From IMG/VR virus record IMGVR_UViG_3300031857_016023, positions 59,822 to 123,821 of that record: a stretch of DNA of 64,000 bases; one strand, written 5' to 3'. Made by a program: the position numbers and the translations under genes. Shown in pieces: positions 55,523-61,599 of this stretch (position 1 is the first letter of the stretch; each line of letters begins with the position of its first letter). This stretch comes from a virus. The notes under the pieces were generated by a model that saw nothing but the letters and a program-made list of their open reading frames with translations, did no database searches and was not told the origin of the DNA.

Positions 55523-55743
55523 ATTGGTAATCTATTGCCTTTTTCTTTCAGTAAATTCAGATCAAGTGCGTCATTGGCTAATTTTGATTTAAGGTTAGAA
55601 TTAACCAATGATGCAGCCACTTCAATTTCTAATCCAGTATTTTTACAATACTCAACTATGGCCTCTATGTAATTCAAATCAGTATTTGCTACCATACCAT
55701 CAATAGCTCTGGCGAATTTAACCATTTCATCTTTTGTAGGCAT
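55519..55743 (-). CDS. 33: Late transcription co-activator gp33-like
   Basis: A 74-residue helical protein: DLNYIEAIVEYCKNTGLEIE, VAASLVNSNLKSKLANDALD, LNLLKEKGNRLPI. This pattern is typical of T4-like gp33, which links RNA polymerase and late sigma (gp55) to the sliding clamp. Its presence explains the TATAAATA-like elements before many structural genes. Overlaps the gp59 start by four bases. Confidence 0.82.
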   Translation of the reverse strand: MPTKDEMVKFARAIDGMVANTDLNYIEAIVEYCKNTGLEIEVAASLVNSNLKSKLANDALDLNLLKEKGNRLPI

Positions 55744-56135
55744 TACTTCTCACTCGCAAAAGTAACTTTAGCACCACCTAATGTTCCAGGCATTTCAAAA
55801 TTAGACTTATTCAATTTTTCCAAATCAGCGACGGTCAATGGTTTAATTTGCTCGTTTTGAAACGGCCAGTTGTTTTGTGGAATATTTGTGAAATCAAAAT
55901 TTGGTAATTGAATATTATCCAATTCATCTTTTATTTTTTGATATTCGATTGGTTCATCATCGTCAACAATTTCTAATTGACCTTCAAAACAATATCCACA
56001 ACCACGAAGAAAATTTTGAAATTCACTTATAATATCATACAAATCATAGGTTGAAAATTCAACAGTTTTCTTTGAAGAAATACAATCATCAAATGGTATT
56101 GCTTCTTTTTGGCATACAAATGTAAATTTAGACAT
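55743..56135 (-). CDS. Hypothetical protein
   Basis: I choose the ATG at 56135, eight to nine bases after AAGGA; an upstream TTG at 56153 would run through that site. The 130-residue protein (KFTFVCQKEAIPFDDCISSK, STYDLYDIISEFQNFLRGCG, YCFEGQLEIVDDD) has four or five cysteines in the first half and a flexible C-terminal half with Pro/Asn. No family recognised. Ends in a one-base overlap with gp33, suggesting a role in replication/transcription or simple cotranscription. Confidence 0.7.
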   Translation of the reverse strand: MSKFTFVCQKEAIPFDDCISSKKTVEFSTYDLYDIISEFQNFLRGCGYCFEGQLEIVDDDEPIEYQKIKDELDNIQLPNFDFTNIPQNNWPFQNEQIKPLTVADLEKLNKSNFEMPGTLGGAKVTFASEK

Positions 56136-56153
56136 AATATAATTCCTTTTCAA

Positions 56154-56432
56154 TTATTCTTTACTGCGTTTTGACGATGACTGCGGTGCTACTGGATGAG
56201 ATTGTGCCGATGCTGCAAATGCTACACAAATAATATCATCACTCTTTACATATGAGCAACGAACGGCCAACGGATCAATACCTTTAGCAATTGCATTATT
56301 CATGTTTTGTGCCATTAAACTGCGGTCATGTATGTGATACCAACTAAGACATACTACAGCTGTAAAGAATAAAATTGTCACGCAAATCGCAACAACATTA
56401 TCACCTTTTAAAGCTTGTGTTAACTTATCCAC
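56154..56432 (-). CDS. Small single-pass membrane protein, possible lysis accessory
   Basis: The start is chosen as GTG at 56432 because AAAGGA is six bases upstream. The 92-residue product has one transmembrane helix (NVVAICVTILFFTAVVCLSW, residues about 13-33) and a polar tail with GIDPLAVRCSYVKSDDIICV and a Ser/Lys-rich end. The gene overlaps the end of the SleB-type hydrolase by 13 bases. Neighbourhood with an endolysin suggests holin-like or signal-anchor accessory function; I recall similar small proteins in marine phages with unknown role. Confidence 0.6.
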   Translation of the reverse strand: MDKLTQALKGDNVVAICVTILFFTAVVCLSWYHIHDRSLMAQNMNNAIAKGIDPLAVRCSYVKSDDIICVAFAASAQSHPVAPQSSSKRSKE

Positions 56433-56959
56433 ATTAAATCCTTTCGATTGTAAAAAATGTGTCTTCCTATTGTTGTCAAATGAACCATATTTTTCCATCT
56501 TGGATTAACATAGTCCGCATGATAGAACAAAGCGCCCTTTGATGGGTCTTCCAGTTTATCATAATTGGCATATACATAAACTGCTAAGTTTCTAACATCA
56601 TTATACACCATTTCAGCTTGACCTGTCAAGCGTCTTGTTGTATTTTCGCAATACCAAGTAAATTGGCAAACGCCTTTAAATTTTTGTTTTACCACGCCAC
56701 AAATATCATCTTCAAAGTGGCCAGATTTTACCCGATTAAGAGTAACAAAGGCAACGGCAACTTGCCCTTTTTCTGGCTCATATCCTGCCTCATAGTAAAT
56801 GTTTTGGGCAAGACATTCTACTTGTGTTTTAGCATCAGCAGACATAAAGCTGTAATATGCTTTGTACGGTAAAATTACGATGTTTGTAACTGTTAATGCG
56901 GTAAATCCTATAGTTAATGCAATCAAACTAATTGTGAAAAGCACAATTGCTCTTTTCAT
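56420..56959 (-). CDS. SleB/CwlJ-type cell wall hydrolase (endolysin candidate)
   Basis: A 179-residue protein. An N-terminal hydrophobic helix (IVLFTISLIALTIGFTALTV) acts as signal anchor. The domain begins VECLAQNIYYEAGYEPEKGQ, with the catalytic-type Glu in YYEAG, then VAVAFVTLNRVKSGHFEDDI, CQFTWYCE and GALFYHADYVNPRW: the Hydrolase_2 (SleB) pattern of lytic transglycosylase/amidase-like wall enzymes. It is the best endolysin candidate in the window; the anchor indicates SAR-like export. Confidence 0.88.
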   Translation of the reverse strand: MKRAIVLFTISLIALTIGFTALTVTNIVILPYKAYYSFMSADAKTQVECLAQNIYYEAGYEPEKGQVAVAFVTLNRVKSGHFEDDICGVVKQKFKGVCQFTWYCENTTRRLTGQAEMVYNDVRNLAVYVYANYDKLEDPSKGALFYHADYVNPRWKNMVHLTTIGRHIFYNRKDLMWIS

Positions 56960-56979
56960 TACTTCTCCTTAAAAGTTGG

Positions 56980-56999
56980 AGGATGGTCGAAACCATCCT
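56980..56999 (-). terminator. Hairpin terminator between lysis gene and upstream gene
   Basis: Minus strand AGGATGGT-TTCG-ACCATCCT, 8 bp with UUCG loop, followed by CCAACTTTT. It lies eight bases after the stop of the gene at 57007. The U-run is displaced, so read-through is likely partial. Confidence 0.6.
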
Positions 57000-57006
57000 T
57001 TTCCCA

Positions 57007-57282
57007 TCAGGTAGATTTTTTAGTTGTTATTGGTTTATCTACGGTTATGTTGGAAACGAAATTATTCAAAGTTGCTGCTTTAGCAATAACTTCTGATTCG
57101 CTTGGGAATGGTGGAAATCCTGGGTGCTTCGGCGGATCTTCACCTTTGATTTTGGCAGTATCTATTTCTACTTGCCATTGATTGGATATTTGCTCACGTT
57201 TTCCATAATAATCATCATTAAGCATATCTCTCGCCATTTTAAGTAGCTCGAGTCGTATTTCAAAGGGTGTCATATTTGACAT
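57007..57282 (-). CDS. Conserved phage protein, function unknown
   Basis: A 91-residue protein: TPFEIRLELLKMARDMLNDD, YYGKREQISNQWQ and PPKHPGFPPFPSESEVIAKA, then a short Lys/Thr tail. I recognise this as a frequently conserved small protein in marine T4-like phages without known role. It has AGGAG before the ATG and a late-type promoter (57341-57349), and ends before the hairpin at 56980-56999. Confidence 0.75.
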   Translation of the reverse strand: MSNMTPFEIRLELLKMARDMLNDDYYGKREQISNQWQVEIDTAKIKGEDPPKHPGFPPFPSESEVIAKAATLNNFVSNITVDKPITTKKST

Positions 57283-57353
57283 AGTAATTCTCCTGTGTGT
57301 TTGTTTGTGTGTTACCAGCGGTTGTGTGTATGCTGGTTACTTATTTAGTAAAT
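57283..57353 (-). promoter_or_regulatory. Leader with late-type promoter ACTAAATAA and hairpin
   Basis: ACTAAATAA on the minus strand (57349-57341) is followed by ACCAGC...GCTGGT, able to form a 6-bp hairpin, then a purine-rich run to AGGAG and the ATG at 57282. The element repeats the form seen at 15108-15144. Confidence 0.55.
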
Positions 57354-57932
57354 TTAATCCCACAATCCTCTATAATACTTACCAAATAAGCGAAAACCAT
57401 TGGCCATTCTAGTTTCGTGTCTTTTTAGGCCTTCTTCATCGTATCCATTGATGAAAAACTGTTCATCTGTATCATTAACCAATTGTTCAAAGGTCCAAAT
57501 CATTTCATTCATTACCCAATCCCAGCGAGCAGAACCTAAATCTTCAAATTGTTTATCCTGGTACCAATCGAAATACAATTGATTGTCATATTCTTCATGT
57601 GTAATGCTACGGAGTTCAACAGGAACATCCTCTAAATCGACAAGATGATACCCATGATTTGTTTCTTTGAGTTGCTTAAGCATTGGCAGAATAATATATG
57701 ACAATGTATGATCCATTGACCAAGTATCCCATTTATCAATCTTTACATAATTAATTCTTGGGTGAACAATTTCTAAAAACTTAAAAAGGGCCTGGCAAAA
57801 TGGTTCTAGTATATTTGCTAGTCTATCAATCTTTGGTTCATCATAATCAATTTCACGCCAAAAGAAAACCTTCTCCAAGATTGTGTAAGGAGAAAGCCAA
57901 TGATTACGGTAATTACTAAGATAAACTTTCAT
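57354..57932 (-). CDS. Conserved phage protein, function unknown
   Basis: A 192-residue protein rich in Trp and acidic residues: VYLSNYRNHWLSPYTILEKV, DKWDTWSMDHTLSYIILPML, YDNQLYFDWYQDKQFEDLGS and ARWDWVMNEMIWTFEQLV. I recall homologues in T4-like marine phages and other large phages, with no established role. It overlaps the end of the ketosynthase gene by 17 bases and so is cotranscribed with the acyl module, though its wide distribution suggests an independent function. Confidence 0.7.
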   Translation of the reverse strand: MKVYLSNYRNHWLSPYTILEKVFFWREIDYDEPKIDRLANILEPFCQALFKFLEIVHPRINYVKIDKWDTWSMDHTLSYIILPMLKQLKETNHGYHLVDLEDVPVELRSITHEEYDNQLYFDWYQDKQFEDLGSARWDWVMNEMIWTFEQLVNDTDEQFFINGYDEEGLKRHETRMANGFRLFGKYYRGLWD

Positions 57933-59115
57933 TATATTTTCCCATAATTAAAACAACATTACTTCCACCAAAAGCAAAAGAGTTATTTAAACACACATCT
58001 TGCTTCTTGTCAACCACTTCTCTAGGCAAATATGTGCCTTCAGGTACTTTATCATCTTGTTCACCTAAATGCCAATTCGGTATGACTTTATCTTCTTGTA
58101 AAACAGCAATACAACCCATCGATTCAATAATACCTGAAGCACCGAGTGTGTGACCATGTAATGCTTTTGTTGATGTGATTGGTATATCTTTCAGTTCATC
58201 ACCAAAAACATTTTTAATAGCTTGCAATTCAACCATATCGCCGGTTGGTGTTGCAGTTCCATGAGCAGAGATAAATGTCACTTTGCGGCCGTTAAGTTTA
58301 TCATAAGCTTTTTGTATCGCTCTCATTTCACCTTCAATACTTGGCTTAGTCATTGATTCTGTACCCCAAGAAGTACCATAACCAAGTATCTCACAATATA
58401 TCTTGGCGCCTCGAGCCTTGGCGTGTTCCAGTTCTTCTAAAAAGAATACAGCACAACCTTCTGCGACAACAACACCAGTTCTATCTTTTGAAAATGGCCT
58501 GCAAGCTTTTGGTCCTTCATCTTTAGAAGAAATAGCTCGCATTCCGTGCCATGTGGTAATACCATAATCATTTACTGACGATTCTGTTCCGCCCACAATC
58601 ATTCCATCACAATCACCACGAACAATCTTTTCATATGCTTCACCAAGAGCAAGTGTTGAAGATGAACAAGCTGTGTTGTAAGTAAAATTTGGTCCATGTA
58701 TATCTTCTTTCAATGCAATAAAGCATGCAGGAGAATTAGGACAAATATTAACCAAGGTATTTGGCCTTGATCGACCATTGTTCAAATATTCTGGAAAAGA
58801 ATTCTCAATTGTATAGCTGCCACAAAAACCAACACCAAAGAAAATGCCATCAACATCTTCTTTTGTTATACCAGCATCTTCTTTACATTTAAGATAAGAA
58901 TACCAAGCAAAGCGTGATATTCTATCGGTGATTGTTTGATCGAGCGGTGCAATCTGTGAATCAATATCAAATTCTACACGACCAAGATTTGCTTTGATGT
59001 TTTCATAATAACGAATGCCTGAGCGGCCAGAAAACATAGCATCTTTTACTTCATCATATGATATACCGATTGGTGTAACACAACCAATCCCGGTCACAAC
59101 TACTCGTCTTTTCAT
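57916..59115 (-). CDS. fabF: Beta-ketoacyl-ACP synthase (FabF/KAS II type)
   Basis: A 399-residue complete ketosynthase. It starts RRVVVTGIGCVTPIG; the nucleophile is C150 in NTACSSS; H285 lies in SAHGTATPTGD; K317 and H322 lie in KALHGHTLGASG; the C terminus has NNSFAFGGSNVVLIM. All catalytic residues of elongating condensing enzymes (Cys-His-His and Lys) are present. It extends acyl-ACP with malonyl-ACP. It overlaps the desaturase by four bases; ACP and holo-ACP synthase lie just upstream. Slightly shorter than bacterial FabF (about 412). A polyketide-type ketosynthase is less likely, as no partner domains are seen. Confidence 0.93.
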   Translation of the reverse strand: MKRRVVVTGIGCVTPIGISYDEVKDAMFSGRSGIRYYENIKANLGRVEFDIDSQIAPLDQTITDRISRFAWYSYLKCKEDAGITKEDVDGIFFGVGFCGSYTIENSFPEYLNNGRSRPNTLVNICPNSPACFIALKEDIHGPNFTYNTACSSSTLALGEAYEKIVRGDCDGMIVGGTESSVNDYGITTWHGMRAISSKDEGPKACRPFSKDRTGVVVAEGCAVFFLEELEHAKARGAKIYCEILGYGTSWGTESMTKPSIEGEMRAIQKAYDKLNGRKVTFISAHGTATPTGDMVELQAIKNVFGDELKDIPITSTKALHGHTLGASGIIESMGCIAVLQEDKVIPNWHLGEQDDKVPEGTYLPREVVDKKQDVCLNNSFAFGGSNVVLIMGKYNESLS

Positions 59116-59879
59116 TTATCAGTTTTAATTAATCTAATCATTTGAGCAGGAATATCAAACTCCCACCATTTCTCTCTTTGATTCCAGAGATAACCTTTAT
59201 TGTGATGATTGTTATGCCAATCGCCAAAAAATACGCCAGTAATAAAATCATTCCGTGATGAATCTTGCGTTTCGTGATTGCGATATGAAAATGGCAACTT
59301 AGTATGATTGATAATGTTAATCACACAATATTCACAGAACATAAACAAACTAGCAACATTATACATCAATGCTAAACGAATGTCAATCAAAGCTAATACT
59401 ACCCAAAATGCAATAACAATTAAAACATAGTAATTATGTGATCTCATAATCCATGGATCATTATTTAAATTACGCATTACACTTACAGGAACGTGTTTTA
59501 AGTTCCAACGAAAAAATGCCACATTCCAACGACCAACTAAATCTAAATTCGTTGGATCTTTATCCGTATCAGAATACATATGATGCGTTCTGTGTGCCAT
59601 AGCATAACCATACGGAGAACCAGCAGATGCTAGTGGCGAAAACATGGCCATAAAAATATGCCAAAATTTATTTGTTTGAAATGACTTATGTGAAAAATAA
59701 CGGTGTAAAGCTACGTTATGAAAGAAATGGTTAAAGAAGAAAAACATAATAAACGCATACAGAATATAACTATATTGCGCTGTCACCACAAAATAAATTG
59801 AACACAAGATACCAAGAACAACTTGTGTTAAAATAACCTTCTGTGAATTTTCTGAAGTTCCTCTAAACGGATGTGCCAT
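59112..59879 (-). CDS. Membrane fatty-acid desaturase
   Basis: The ATG at 59879 is chosen since it follows AAGG and lies one base beyond the ACP stop; a start at 59963 would overlap ACP by 83 bases. The 255-residue protein has four or so hydrophobic segments and the three histidine boxes of di-iron desaturases: HRYFSHKSF, HRTHHMYSD and WHNNHHNKG. This is the acyl-CoA/acyl-lipid Delta9 group. It would introduce a double bond into a fatty acyl chain using O2 and host electron carriers. Part of the AcpS-ACP-desaturase-KAS operon. Confidence 0.93.
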   Translation of the reverse strand: MAHPFRGTSENSQKVILTQVVLGILCSIYFVVTAQYSYILYAFIMFFFFNHFFHNVALHRYFSHKSFQTNKFWHIFMAMFSPLASAGSPYGYAMAHRTHHMYSDTDKDPTNLDLVGRWNVAFFRWNLKHVPVSVMRNLNNDPWIMRSHNYYVLIVIAFWVVLALIDIRLALMYNVASLFMFCEYCVINIINHTKLPFSYRNHETQDSSRNDFITGVFFGDWHNNHHNKGYLWNQREKWWEFDIPAQMIRLIKTDK

Positions 59880-59880
59880 A

Positions 59881-60144
59881 TTAAGTGCCTTGTTTTTTGT
59901 TAATTGCTTCCTCAAACATATTAAACAAATCACCAAGTTTTGTTGGAACATTTCCGCCAACATCTTTCACATCAAACATATCTTCAACATCAAAAATGAA
60001 GTTCATAAATTCGATTGAATCTAACTTTTCATTTATTTCAGCAAATTTGTGAACATCAGTATCTTCTGGATAATCAGTCAATTTGATTCCATATTTTGCA
60101 TAGAACAGTTCTTCAATTTTGCTCACTACTTCTTCTCTGGTCAT
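59881..60144 (-). CDS. acpP: Acyl carrier protein
   Basis: An 87-residue acidic helical protein. The phosphopantetheine attachment site is S43 in KLDSIEF (DS-L/I motif), followed by the acidic helix II MNFIFDVEDMFDV. N-terminal helix (EEVVSKIEELFYAKYGIKL) and loop match ACP length. It starts in a four-base ATGA overlap with the holo-ACP synthase gene, so the phage makes a carrier together with its activating enzyme. Confidence 0.92.
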   Translation of the reverse strand: MTREEVVSKIEELFYAKYGIKLTDYPEDTDVHKFAEINEKLDSIEFMNFIFDVEDMFDVKDVGGNVPTKLGDLFNMFEEAINKKQGT

Positions 60145-60473
60145 TTTCTTTCCTTTTTTAAAGCAACAACTGCTACATAATCGCCTTCATGTGTTAGAGA
60201 AATAACATAATCTCCACTCAACTCATTATGTGTATTTACTGCAATTGGATCTTCAGCAATACATTCTACAGTAGGCGCACAAGCTACTTTAAATACTATC
60301 TTTATTTTTCTAGGATTTATTTGTCGACCTTCAGCTTTAGTTAAAGCTTCATAAATTGCCCATATTTTAGCTGCGGTCTTTGGACTATCTAGTTCATGGC
60401 CTAGTTTTTCACCAAGCCTTTTTAAATCAATATTTTCAAATCTGGATATTCGTGTTAGATCAATACCAAGCAT
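60141..60473 (-). CDS. acpS: Holo-ACP synthase (4'-phosphopantetheinyl transferase), compact
   Basis: A 110-residue protein: N-terminal GIDLTRISRFE supplies the metal-binding Asp; IWAIYEALTKAEG contains the second metal ligand Glu, but the first Lys of the usual KEAxxKA is Tyr; the C terminus ISLTHEGDYVAVVAL matches the AcpS ending. It is 10-15 residues shorter than typical AcpS, with the middle helix region reduced. It transfers phosphopantetheine from CoA to the ACP Ser, here very likely S43 of the adjacent ACP. First gene of the acyl operon, seven bases after hairpin 60481-60500. Confidence 0.87.
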   Translation of the reverse strand: MLGIDLTRISRFENIDLKRLGEKLGHELDSPKTAAKIWAIYEALTKAEGRQINPRKIKIVFKVACAPTVECIAEDPIAVNTHNELSGDYVISLTHEGDYVAVVALKKERK

Positions 60474-60480
60474 AATTAAG

Positions 60481-60500
60481 AAGCGGGATTTCTCCCGCTT
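60481..60500 (-). terminator. GNRA hairpin between microprotein and acyl operon
   Basis: An 8-bp stem AAGCGGGA/TCCCGCTT. On the minus strand the loop is GAAA and it is followed by CTTAATT, a weak U-run, seven bases before acpS. On the plus strand it is followed by TCCTTTTT. It may be an attenuator that lowers transcription from tmRNA/microprotein into the acyl genes. Confidence 0.55.
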
Positions 60501-60506
60501 TCCTTT

Positions 60507-60665
60507 TTACTTCTTTTTTTCGTCTTTCTTCGCTTCAGCTTTTGGTGCATCTTTTTTAGCTTCAGCTTTTGGTGCGTCTTTCTTAGGCTCTTCTTTCTTA
60601 GCAGGTGCCTGTGCGAAAGCGGTTACTGCAAACAGCGATGCTGCGATAAGTGCTACTGACTTCAT
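60507..60665 (-). CDS. Exported Ala/Lys/Pro-rich microprotein
   Basis: A 52-residue protein preceded by AAGGAG, eight bases before the ATG. Residues 1-19 (MKSVALIAASLFAVTAFAQ) are a classic cleavable signal peptide with AFA-Q site. The mature part is a cationic repeat, KKDAPKAEA occurring twice, ending KKDEKKK. It resembles short PAK-rich exported proteins of betaproteobacteria, so it may be host-derived. Function unknown: periplasmic buffering, membrane or wall interaction during lysis are possibilities. It lies between the tmRNA gene and acpS. Confidence 0.75.
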   Translation of the reverse strand: MKSVALIAASLFAVTAFAQAPAKKEEPKKDAPKAEAKKDAPKAEAKKDEKKK

Positions 60666-60686
60666 AATATCTCCTTAATTAAGAAT

Positions 60687-60987
60687 GGTGATTGATTCTG
60701 TTGCCAAGTTCAATCACCGAAAACTCCGGTCAGCGTTTAGGCTGCCAGTGCAAATCTTTCATCGTTTGCATTTACTTATTTGATTATTACGCCTTATCTG
60801 GCGATTCTCCAATTGTCTATTTGCTACGCTGTCGAATCTATTTCAGGCCCATCAGAAGCATACTGCCTACACCCACTTACGATTGGCGTAACCAGCGGTA
60901 GTGCAAAACCTGCTCATGCGTTCTTACAGTATGCTTTTGGTGGACCTGACCGGTACTGCCCCGGTGTCCAACGCATCGTTCAACAAT
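60687..60987 (-). ncRNA. ssrA: Circularly permuted (two-piece) tmRNA
   Basis: Read on the minus strand. Acceptor piece (about 60987-60938): T arm ACCGG-GGCAGTA-CCGGT (60965-60949), acceptor strand CAGGTCC (60948-60942), then encoded ACCA. Intervening segment closed by the inverted repeat AAGCATACTG (60936-60927) / CAGTATGCTT (60865-60856). Coding piece from 60850: GGGCCTG pairs with CAGGTCC and gives the G3-U70 alanine identity pair; AGATTCGACAG is the conserved tmRNA D-loop region. P2 strands AGCGTA (60830-60825) with TGCGTT (60975-60970), and GACAAT (60817-60812) with ATTGTT (60987-60982). Hairpin CGCC/GGCG precedes the tag. Tag at 60769-60740 reads ANDERFALAA, stop TAA at 60739-60737. A 9-bp hairpin (60718-60687) closes the coding piece. 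Ends are approximate. Confidence 0.93.
60740..60769 (-). other. tmRNA proteolysis-tag reading frame
   Basis: Ten codons GCA-AAC-GAT-GAA-AGA-TTT-GCA-CTG-GCA-GCC then TAA (60739-60737). The product is ANDERFALAA. E. coli tmRNA encodes ANDENYALAA; the C-terminal LAA is the ClpXP recognition element. From memory the exact ANDERFALAA form occurs in betaproteobacterial tmRNAs, supporting such a host or gene donor. Confidence 0.93.
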
Positions 60988-61001
60988 CTTCAACGAATTC
61001 T

Positions 61002-61316
61002 TTACTTCTTTGCCTTATACGGTTCCATTTTTGTGCCGGCCGCAATAACGCAATAGTTATCTTCATCAACTTTTTCAACCATAGTCCAACTTTTACTCTG
61101 AGGATTCAGAAATAGAAAAGTAGGATTATACTTCTTTCTATTGCCATCAACTCTGTGGCCTGTGGAGGTAAGAAAAGGCAATTCACCATATTCTTTTACT
61201 GTTCCGCTTATCGTTTTTAAATCAACACATAGTGCCTCAAATAAAACAATTTCACTATCACTAGCCATAGCCAACGCAGGAATAAACAATAGGGTTGACA
61301 GAAATTTGGCAAACAT
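61002..61316 (-). CDS. Exported protein, function unknown
   Basis: A 104-residue protein with an N-terminal signal peptide (FAKFLSTLLFIPALAMAS, probable cleavage after AMA). The mature part is short, with two cysteines (LFEALCVDLKTISGT and VDEDNYCVIAAGTKM) that could form a disulfide, and KKYNPTFLFLNPQSKSWTMV. Ends 15 bases before the tmRNA acceptor piece, so tmRNA may be cotranscribed with it. CCGTATAAGGC near the 3' end could be a -10 element for tmRNA, but no good -35 is seen. Confidence 0.65.
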   Translation of the reverse strand: MFAKFLSTLLFIPALAMASDSEIVLFEALCVDLKTISGTVKEYGELPFLTSTGHRVDGNRKKYNPTFLFLNPQSKSWTMVEKVDEDNYCVIAAGTKMEPYKAKK

Positions 61317-61319
61317 CTA

Positions 61320-61574
61320 TTATTTATTCAGATTGTCTTGTAAAATTTTTGTCAATTTATTGTACAGACCACTCACAACACCGTATTCATCAATTTTAAA
61401 AGTGCCTCTCGAAGCAGCTGCATCTAATAGTGCTATTATAAGTTGTAGGTCATTCAAATTCAGTTCATCTGATTCGGCAGGCGGCTCAGGTTTTTCTTCA
61501 GGAACATCTTCTCGTCCTGGTATTCTTTTTGATTTCACTTCGCCTATACTCCCTGCTTTATTAGCTTCATTCAT
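61320..61574 (-). CDS. Conserved small phage protein, function unknown
   Basis: An 84-residue protein. The first 40 residues are charged and Pro-rich (SKRIPGREDVPEEKPEPPAE), followed by a helical domain (LNLNDLQLIIALLDAAASRG, FKIDEYGVVSGLYNKLTKIL). I recall a family with this helical end (DLQ...ID.A..RG.F...E...VG..Y) in T4-like phages, without function. It has a perfect TATAAATA late element 18-25 bases before the ATG. Confidence 0.7.
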   Translation of the reverse strand: MNEANKAGSIGEVKSKRIPGREDVPEEKPEPPAESDELNLNDLQLIIALLDAAASRGTFKIDEYGVVSGLYNKLTKILQDNLNK

Positions 61575-61591
61575 TTTATGTACCCTTAAAT

Positions 61592-61599
61592 TATTTATA
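61592..61599 (-). promoter_or_regulatory. Exact T4-type late promoter TATAAATA
   Basis: Minus strand TATAAATA at 61599-61592 overlaps the stop codon of the nuclease gene at 61595 and precedes the gene at 61320-61574, with AAGGG in the leader. It is the only exact match to the T4 late consensus that I found before a gene in this half of the window. Confidence 0.6.

Noticed and set aside
59880-59963. Upstream start for the desaturase at 59963
   Set aside because: It overlaps ACP by 83 bases and lacks a Shine-Dalgarno; the ATG at 59879 has AAGG upstream and abuts the ACP stop.
60687-60718. The 9-bp hairpin after the tmRNA tag as a simple terminator
   Set aside because: No U-run follows; the next bases include the AAGGAG of the microprotein gene. 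More likely the closing helix of the tmRNA coding piece.
60692-61115. Plus-strand open reading frames across the gap at 60692-61115
   Set aside because: They coincide with the structured minus-strand tmRNA, lack ribosome sites and resemble no protein; they are shadows of the RNA gene.
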